Of a stretch of DNA of 64,000 nucleotides, positions 56,690 through 64,000 are shown piece after piece (position 1 is the first letter of the stretch; every line of letters starts with the position of its first letter). The notes beneath the pieces are model-generated. The model did no database searches. It was not told the origin of the DNA and was given only the letters and a program-made list of their open reading frames with translations. The stretch lies in NCBI RefSeq assembly GCF_027172205.1, contig NC_070603.1:37024501-37088500 (forward strand), given 5' to 3'. Source of the DNA: Podarcis raffonei. Taxonomy: Eukaryota; Chordata; Lepidosauria; Squamata; Lacertidae. The position numbers and the translations under genes were made by a program.

Positions 56690-58641
56690 CATAATTGCAA
56701 ACATGACAAAAGTGGTCATCAGCGATAAATAAAGCTCATCAGAAAGTGCCCAATCAAATGGAACGATTTCCACATAAATCATAATGGGATCTAAAAAATA
56801 CAGGATACAAAAAGTTAATAGCTGTGACAGTTATTAAACAAGATCCTGGGGCCAAGAGTCTGTTCAGCAGCCTCAGCTTTTGTGGCTGGAGTGCAATCCA
56901 GTTACCGTAATTCATAGACGCTGCAATTGTAGCACCTTCCTGGCTTGTCTTAAATGTTCAAGTTGACTTGAGGCTGGCAAATTATAAGCAAAAGTTGTTT
57001 TGTGGGGAATGGGGACAATGCTGCCTAATGGTGCAAGTAGCCAGCACTGAAACACTTGTCTTCTAAAGGATTTCTTTTCTATTGATGAAAGTGAGTTGGA
57101 ATGAAATGGCATAGAATACTGAGGGAAAAACATTTTGCCTATGCTCTTCACCAAACTACAGGTGGCAATCTTATGCTCACTTGATTAGGAGGAAGTCTTA
57201 TGAAATCAATGAAGCTCTCAGGGAGCAACTCTCAGTAAGATCACACTGTTATAATACATGAATTGTCTATTATTTAATGAAGATATCCCACCATGTGTTC
57301 TTACACCCACCAAGTCCTTTTGGATAAGATGCATTTCTCTCCCACTGCTTAACAAGCTATGGATTCATTTCCATGTTATGTGTTAATTTTATCTCTGCCT
57401 TAAATTCTAAGCAGGTATTATTACACATTTTATGTTCCAGGGGCTCAGATTTTTTATTTTTTTATTTTATTAATTTGTTGATAGCTTGTGATGCTGCTCC
57501 TTCTGAACAGCTATACTGGACTGGAGGGCGGAGAATTGCAATGTGGACATTTAAAATAAATAAAAGTCTCAATCTCACTGGAGAATACAGGGTCAATACA
57601 TAACTATATTCTGAGAGTTCTTATATGTGTCGTGGAGTATTTAGTTCAAAGGCTGTATGGCTTATTCCTACCAGGGGAAAGCATGTGAAATTTTAATTGA
57701 AAACTGGAATAAAGTGTTATTTTAATCCTAGCCTGAGATTTTGGGACTATCTCCCCCGTCCCACTTCCTTTCTGCTAGCCTTATATTGAATAGCAGAAGA
57801 ACAAATGCAAAGCCCAGATGGTCCTTCTAATCAACAGCACATGCACACGCAGTGTTCCCCCCCTTTTGTATGTTAAACAAGAATACATTTATTTAAGATA
57901 TCAAGAATACATTTATTTAAGAAAACATAACATGAAAACAAACTTTTCATAAAATTTCCCAATGTGCTTTTAGCAGTAAGGTAAAAGGTAAAGGTAAAGG
58001 CATTAATCCCATATTAAACATGAATGAGCATAGATCTTTATTTGTGAAAGTTTTAAGTTAATGTTTATCATTAGCTTTTTAAAAAAAAATTAGGGTTTTA
58101 GTCTTCCACAGCATCCATGAGAAAGTTTTGTCAACAAGTGTGTGAAATCTGGTAAATGCAATGCCAGTTAAGAAATCAATTTATTTTGAAATAAATGGGA
58201 GATAATATGTTGAGAAAGTAGCTGACATTATTTACTTTGCTGCCAGCAACAATATGTTTCTAACAACCATTTATTACTCTACCTAATTGGTTACATTATC
58301 TCAAAACAGATCATTTCAAACAATTATCTTGTTTCAGCTGGGTTCAGAAACATTGAATCTTCATGCAGCACTAAGGGTATCTTCCCTCAATGCGAGTGTA
58401 ACATTAATGTATGGAACGTTGATTTGGATAGCAGTTGGTATATTCAAACAAAAAACCAGAGGACATTTTTCTTCTAGGAAAAATCAATTCCCAAAATCAG
58501 AATAAAAGCTAGTACTGAATATTTTAAATAGGCCAAAATGCAAACATTATCTTGTTCTACATATTTTTGCTGAAAGTTCTGCAGCCTCCAGTGTGCTAAA
58601 GAATTAAAAACCAACGGTGGTGAGGCTTGGCGACTTGCAGT
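56690..58641 (-). other. MXRA7 3' flank with probable 3' UTR
   Basis: Downstream of the MXRA7 stop on the minus strand. Candidate AATAAA signals occur as complements of TTTATT near 58037 and 57890 and in the T-rich stretch near 57460. A short GGTAAAGGTAAAGG run near 57980 resembles the tail of a Sauria SINE without a body. Nothing else is recognised. Confidence 0.45.
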
Positions 58642-58756
58642 CTACATGTCATAAAGCTTAAGCTGTTCTTTGATGTCAGTTTCAGACATCTCCCCAAATG
58701 TTTCTGTTTTTTCCTTTAAGAGGGTGAAGATGGCAGTCAGTTGTTCTCTTTGGACC
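58642..58756 (-). CDS. MXRA7: MXRA7 terminal coding exon
   Basis: The acceptor TTCTCTTCTTGGCAG is followed by one base completing a split codon, then VQREQLTAIFTLLKEK, TFGEMSETDI and KEQLKLYDM before TAG. This matches the conserved C-terminus of matrix-remodelling-associated protein 7 as I recall it from mammals (QREQLAAIF, FGEMS, LYDM). The exon needs an upstream exon ending in two bases (AG) for the split Arg codon. MXRA7 is next to ST6GALNAC1 in mammals. The protein is a small single-pass membrane protein; this exon is its cytosolic coiled C-terminal tail. Confidence 0.88.
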
Positions 58757-59418
58757 CTGCCAAGAAGAGAAGAACAATAACAGGAAGAGAAAATGGAAAA
58801 ACCATTGCTTCATAAACTTATAATGCCTCTGAGCAGGATTAATGGAGTCTGTCACCATGCTTTCTGTTACTTCTTCTGCAGTTATATCTGGGATCTCTGT
58901 GGTATGAGTACAATAGCACTGGGATATTCCCCATCCAGAATTAAAAGCAGGAATGGAGAACCTGTGGCCCTCCAGGTGCTGGACTCATCAGCCCTAGCCC
59001 GGTAACAACATCTGGATGGTACCATATTTCCCATCCCAGACCTAAAGTCTGCTTTATGGTAGGACATTTGAATGAAACCCTTCCCTAACATTCAGAATGG
59101 AAAATAGCATGCACCTCTGGTTGTGGGGGACCTTGGTTTCTAAACCCCACTTTGAGTGTGTTCGTTTATTAAAAGGAAATTGTCTTTTCAGATACAAGAG
59201 CCTATTTCCCTGAATCCCACCAGTTCCAAAAACATGTTGTGTATTTTTTAGTCTCAGAAATCATGGAAGCTAAGACCAGTAAGGTGCTATGTTATGTATG
59301 AAGGTGTTTACGTAAATAGATAGCTTCTTCAAGCAGGCACAACAGAGCAGTTGCTTACAGCAGGATTTCAGTTTAATGTAATTTAGAGGGAAGTGATGCG
59401 ATGTCTTAAAACATCTGT

Positions 59419-59774
59419 AAAGGTAAAGGTAAAGGGACCCCTGACCATTAGGTCCAGTTGTGACCGACTCTGGGGTTGCGGCACTCATCTTGCTTTATTG
59501 GCCGAGGGAGCTGGCGTACAGCTTCCGGGTCATGTGGCCAGCAGGACTAAGCCGCTTTTGGCAAACCAGAGCAGTGCACGGAAACGCCGTTTACCTTCCC
59601 GCCGGAGCGGTACCTATTTATCTACTTGCACTTTGACGTGCTTTCGAACTGCTAGGTTGGCAGGAGCAGGGACCGAGCAACGGGAGCTCACCCCGTCACG
59701 GGGATTCGAACCGCCAACCTTCTGATCGGCAAGTCCTAGGCTCTGTGGTTTAACCCACAGCGCCACCCGCGTCC
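59419..59774 (-). mobile_element. Sauria-type SINE, copy 4
   Basis: Same structure as the other copies, with tRNA head at the right and CTTTACCTTTAC tail at the left on the minus strand. The short repeat CATCTGT lies on both sides (59412-59418 and 59775-59781). It is in the MXRA7 intron. Confidence 0.9.
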
Positions 59775-61548
59775 CATCTGTCCCAAAAACATCTGTAACT
59801 TCAGGTTATTTCTCCCATCCCTTAGACCTTAGATGATGGACATGCTCTGTGACTTGTGACATTTCTATATGTTCAACTTGAACTTTACTTTGTAGAAACA
59901 AGCATCTCTGAAGTGTGTCACCCTTAAAAATAACTGTGGTTCCAAAACATACTTTTCTGATGGTCTCCATCACTGTGATACCTTGATGAACGGATCTAGC
60001 ACTTATTCTTCATTGAAATTAGGGACAACGGGGGATTAATCATTTGCTATTCAGGAGTCAGTGAGCTTGCCATGAGGAGTTGAGCAGGGGTCCCAAAGGG
60101 ATATGTGTGGTACAGAAGCAAGTTTAGTTTAAATGAACCTTCAGGGGTAAGAGGACATCATGTCTGCACAAACTAATATTTAAGCACTGATTGCATATTT
60201 TATTTCAGAAAATCATAGATGTCTAATAGCAGAAGTGAGATCTTTAATGTGGAACTCTCATTCTAAACATATTTTAGCAAAGTGGAGGGAATACTAACAA
60301 TAGGTCCTGCCCGTTTGAAATCCCAGTTCAGTCATCTTTCCCACCCTCCCATATAAAGAGAGAAACTAGTTCTGTCCCTCCCCCCCCCCCATTATGGAAC
60401 AAGTCAATCTTAAGGCACATCTAAATGGATAAAGCAACAGACTTCTTGGAATGTTTTAAAGTCTATTGTGATATGAACTTCTATAGGCAAGAACCTTGAA
60501 AATTCATGGGTTACACATGGCAACTGTACTGGTGTAAGAACATGCACATTCTTGAATTTGCAGTTCAGCTGAACGTTGGTTTCTTGATGCAGCAAAAGAA
60601 GAAATATTGGTAAATTCAGAAAGACTGGATTTGGAACTAAGAGGAACATCTACAATTAATAGCAATGAATTAGATTATTATTATTTTTTAAAAGACCTCT
60701 GGCTTAAAAATGGATTTTCCATGGTTATGTTTCAAAAGAAATGTAAGTTTTCTTGTTATTTTTCTTCTTCACCAGAAAGAGGTGGTAGAACAGGACTGTA
60801 TGTGTTGTGTCCAATGCTGCGACTGCAGAGTTATACTCGTGCAATGGGACTTAATCTTCCTCTCCTTGCATGCCTTCAAAATTTATTATGGGGTATTCTG
60901 CAATCCTCTGGAGCAAATTTTCCAGCTGTATGGGGGGGGTTTGAGGAGAGGAAGTATCGATTTGGAGGCCAAAGTATTCTGTGCTAGTGGAAGAGCAGCC
61001 TAGGCTACAAGCAAAAGCCTATGGACCAGCCTATACAAAATGCTCAGCCATGTGGTTTTCCCCTTGACATTTTCTTCTACAGAATGAGCGGCAGAAGTTG
61101 CAAAAGCCGAGAGGAAGATGTGTGCAGGTGGATTGCAGTGTGCCATGAGACAAAAGTAGCTTTGGGGGGGAAGGGGTTTTAGTGTGGGAAAACAGAAAAG
61201 CATATCTCCTGTCATGCTCAACTTCAACAGCAGACATATTGGTGTGTGGTGTTGTTTTTTTAAATCACATGAAAACATAATGTGACTGAGTATCATGTAG
61301 CTTGGCCCATCGCCATTACTGTCTGAGAGAAATGGTTACCATTTTTAAAATCAGTTTAGTAACTGTCCCTGCTGACGATGGTGGAACACTCTGTTCACAG
61401 CAACCCATTGCATAGATTTCGTTATACTTGTGACTTGGGTTTAAAAGGTCATTGCCCTGATCATTCAGAAGACTTCTCTATTATAACCAAGGCTCCAGTG
61501 CTGATTTATGGTGACAGACACTATTATACATTCCTGATTAGCTACCAT

Positions 61549-61771
61549 GGGTGTAGTCAGGACTTTTGTTTGGGGAGGGGCAGCAAAAGTTGTTGGGCTT
61601 TTTTTTTCAATAGGAAATAAAAATTGTTGAACTTTTCTTGGGAAATCATGGGTAAAAATACCCTGTACTGTAAATAGGACATTGCAAGGGGCAGGCTTCT
61701 GCTGGGAGGGCAGAACCTCAGATAACTGAGCACTTTCAATGCTTTTCAATAATATTTGTGTACGCCCATGG
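61549..61771. mobile_element. MITE-like element with CCATGGGTGTAG termini
   Basis: The ends CCATGGGTGTAGTCAGGAC and TGTGTACGCCCATGG are imperfect inverted repeats. The stretch ACTTTCAATGCTTTTCAATA near its right end recurs at 62220-62240. It lies in the MXRA7 intron. Confidence 0.6.
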
Positions 61772-62117
61772 GTACAGGAGATGGAGAGGAAAGGGGGAGG
61801 AAATGAAGCGACAGGCAGCCTTTCATGTGAACAACTCCAAATCCTTACCTACTTTGGAATGAGACATCGCTTATTTCCAGTTTTGGACTGCTGTTTTGTG
61901 CAAGCATGATAGATCACAAAAGGTGTATGTGCACATATAAACAAATATCCATGGATCTCAGGTTTCCTGGCTTGGAGCAACACACACACACATACACACA
62001 CACACATGGCTGCTGTACCGTGTGTGTACAAGGTACCATTGTAATAGGAAAGCCGTCCTGGTCAGGCCGGAGTCCTTGCTGGGAATAGCTCTCCTGACAG
62101 ATGATTTGGACTCAGGT

Positions 62118-62212
62118 AATTGAATGCTACTAACAGTGGAAGACAGGAGTGCCTGGCGTGCTCTGGTCCATGGGGTCACGAAGAGTCAGACACAACTAAA
62201 CAACTAAACAAC
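62118..62212 (+). mobile_element. Bov-B 3' end fragment
   Basis: GCCTGGCGTGCTCTGGTCCA, then TGGGGTCACGAAGAGTCAGA and CACAACTAAACAACTAAACA is the Bov-B terminus seen at 26620-26690. It is inserted in a copy of the element at 61549: AATTGAATG lies to its left and AATTGAATA to its right. Confidence 0.85.
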
Positions 62213-62566
62213 AATTGAATACTTTCAATGCTTTTCAATAATATTTGTGGATCGGGGCGGGGCAGTTGCCACCTCCTGGTTATGCCCCACTAGAATGCCC
62301 GCTCGGTGTCTAGGTTTTTGGAATACAAATAACATTCTATAACTAAGTGATCCTTCCTCCTTTCCTCAGCTCCAAATATTGGGGGTGGAGAGATAATTTT
62401 TATTGGGACCTTGGAGTGGAGGAAAAGGACTTACACTCTCCCTGCCTCTTGCTGCACTCCCAGTCATGATTGCCCCCACCCTTGCTGCAGCTGTGTGTGA
62501 TGGTGGTGGAAGAAAAGAAGCAGATAAAAAGGTAGTACTCTTTGGAAAGAGAAGGGTTAAAATGGG

Positions 62567-63083
62567 GTGGCTGAGATGACTGGCAGAATCCGAGACCAGG
62601 GAGAAGAGTTGGTGGAAGAAGATTGGAGGAAATTTAAAATTTATTTACAGAAGCAGTGTAAAATGTATGAATGCTGATGACATTGAAATGAAATGAAGGG
62701 GTTTTAGTGACGAGAGTGAAAGTTTGAAATTATAAATTTGGGAGGTAGGATACTTAAGGACAAAGTGGTAGGATATGAATTTGCTGAACCAACTGTCAAA
62801 AAGGGATACAAAAAAGGGAGACGTAAGGAAGTCAGGAAAATAAGTTAATTAATGTTGAATAATTAGAAAAGAGTGACTTGTGTTTTTTCTTATTTTACTT
62901 CTGTGTGTTGATTGGTGTTTTTTCTTCTTCTTTCTTTTCTCTTTTTTCTTTTTTAGGTTAAATGTTTGTATTTTAGGTATTTTATGTATTGTGAAATCTT
63001 GGTTTTGTGCTTTTATTGTCCTTTGTTTGGTGATGTCTTTCCTTATTGTTAAATTTAATAAAATATTATTATTAAAAAAAATA
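62567..63083 (+). mobile_element. 5'-truncated L1, end of ORF2 and 3' UTR
   Basis: Begins inside the ORF2 C-terminus (MTGRIRDQGEELVEEDWRKF, then LQKQCKMYEC and stop), nearly the same as the end of the large L1. The 3' UTR follows and ends at TAATAAAATATTATTATT and an A-rich tail. TAAAATGG occurs near both ends. It lies in the MXRA7 intron. Confidence 0.9.
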
Positions 63084-63094
63084 AAATGGTAGTC

Positions 63095-63535
63095 GTGAGT
63101 AGGAACAAGGAAGCTGCCTTATATGAAGTGAAGCCATTGGTCTATTCAGTAGCTGATGCCATCAGGTGGGTCCCTGCAGCTTATGGGGAGGTCAGCACTG
63201 TGCAAACACACTGGCGTGAGCACTGTATTGCCTCCACTGGTGCATTTGTGCAGAATCAACTTCCCAACAGCCTTGCCCTCCCTGCTCTCTCTTGGTAAGC
63301 AGCAACAACAACTCACCTGCACAGAGATCAGGCAAGTACGTCTGCCTACCACTGAAGCCATCTAACTCAATATTGTCCACATTGACTAGCAGCTCTTTCC
63401 TGGATTTCCAGTTGACGTTTTCCCAGCCTTATCTGAAGATGCCAGAGGATGAGCCTAGAACCTCTTGCATGCAAAACATGTGCTCTTCCACTGAGCTACC
63501 ATTCTTCCCACAAGAACCTAGGGAGATTCCTAAAG
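63095..63535 (-). mobile_element. Old tRNA-derived SINE, interrupted
   Basis: On the minus strand it starts with a tRNA-like A box (GTAGCTCAGTGGAAGAGCAC) and a worn B box (GAGGTTCTAGGCTC), and ends with a TATAAGGCAGCTTCC-like tail. The body is split near 63140-63350 by about 200 bases that do not belong to it; ATGAAGTGAAGCCAT and CTGAAGCCATCT occur near the two break points. Confidence 0.55.
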
Positions 63536-63998
63536 GGAGAAATCATAGCGAAAGAAATGACCAAAGCACCACTTAATCAGACCACACCCAGCCTATATAG
63601 GCCAGAGTAGCTGTGCAATGGGAACAGATGTTCCAGAACAATTTGGCCTTGCATGCCACTATTTCTCCTTTCAGACTTTATTTGTGTTTATTTTTCAGAT
63701 GTTGTGTTAGTTAATCTAAATTGCTTTATGCGAAGTTGTATGGATTGATCTTTTTATTGATGTGTTGATCATTGACACTAGGGTTACCTGTAACTGAGGG
63801 AAGGTCTTGTTCCCCTCCATCTTTCTGGTTAAACCCTATGTTCATTGAGCAGAGATGCCATTCAGATGCAGCCTTATTCTCTATTTCCAACTTTGTTTGG
63901 CTCGGTGCTGTCTCAACTTCCCCTCAACCACTTTTGATCTGCCTAGAGGATGACCCATCCACATGTGCCCATATTCAGCCCACTGTTACACTGCTTAC

Positions 63999-64000
63999 CT
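63999..64000 (-). CDS. MXRA7: Putative splice-donor edge of the preceding MXRA7 exon
   Basis: The last bases read on the minus strand are AG followed by GTAAGCAG, a strong donor. Ending an exon in AG is the phase needed by the exon at 58756. Only two exon bases lie in the window, so the call rests on phase and position alone. Confidence 0.4.

Larger units (their letters stand above)
58757..63998 (-). other. MXRA7 last intron
   Basis: Besides the listed SINEs, L1 tail, Bov-B end and MITEs, the stretches 59780-61540 and 63536-63998 hold nothing I can name. A worn palindromic MITE half (GGAGAACCTGTGGCCCTCCA) is at about 58945-59035. Confidence 0.6.

Noticed and set aside
1-64000. CRISPR arrays, bacterial operons or large virus-like elements
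   Set aside because: No regularly spaced repeats, no dense same-strand prokaryotic coding, and no capsid, envelope or integrase coding remains were recognised; the only viral relic supported is the solo LTR.

Overview
This window looks like nuclear DNA from a squamate reptile, most likely a lizard and possibly a lacertid. The evidence is four full-length copies of a tRNA-derived SINE with a Bov-B-like tail (Sauria-SINE type), Bov-B/RTE, L2 and L1 LINEs, several reptile-type MITE families, and host exons split by introns with GT-AG borders. The species call is inference from repeat content; no species marker was tested.

Three host genes are supported, all on the minus strand. (1) ST6GALNAC1 spans 1252-22104. 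All nine coding exons could be placed by conserved GT-AG borders and matching phases, giving a 626-residue type II Golgi sialyltransferase with a long disordered stem. (2) A two-exon gene at 50031-55268 (314 residues) starts in a CpG island at about 55.3-56.1 kb and carries a divergent SGNH-hydrolase-like domain. I know of no human counterpart at this position, and it is the most interesting item here. (3) The last coding exon of MXRA7 lies at 58642-58756, and a phase-compatible splice donor sits at the right edge of the window, so the next exon probably starts there. The order MXRA7 - new gene - ST6GALNAC1 keeps the MXRA7/ST6GALNAC1 neighbourhood remembered from human 17q25 with an extra gene between.

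The interval between ST6GALNAC1 and the new gene (about 22-50 kb) is mostly a retrotransposon graveyard: a Bov-B 3' fragment (25.97-26.70 kb), another LINE 3' half with a MITE inside it (27.68-29.14 kb), a compact 2.07-kb L1 derivative without ORF2 (31279-33351, 10-bp target duplication), and an L2 element (35.4-44.8 kb) split by a nearly full-length antisense L1 (36748-42926, 14-bp target duplication). The ST6GALNAC1 introns hold Tigger-like MITEs, SINEs, one solo LTR of an endogenous retrovirus and LINE tails.

The three host genes do not form an obvious pathway. ST6GALNAC1 makes sialyl-Tn type O-glycans in the Golgi; MXRA7 is a small membrane protein linked to matrix remodelling; the middle gene has no assigned role. 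No CRISPR arrays, bacterial operons, rRNA or functional tRNA genes were seen.
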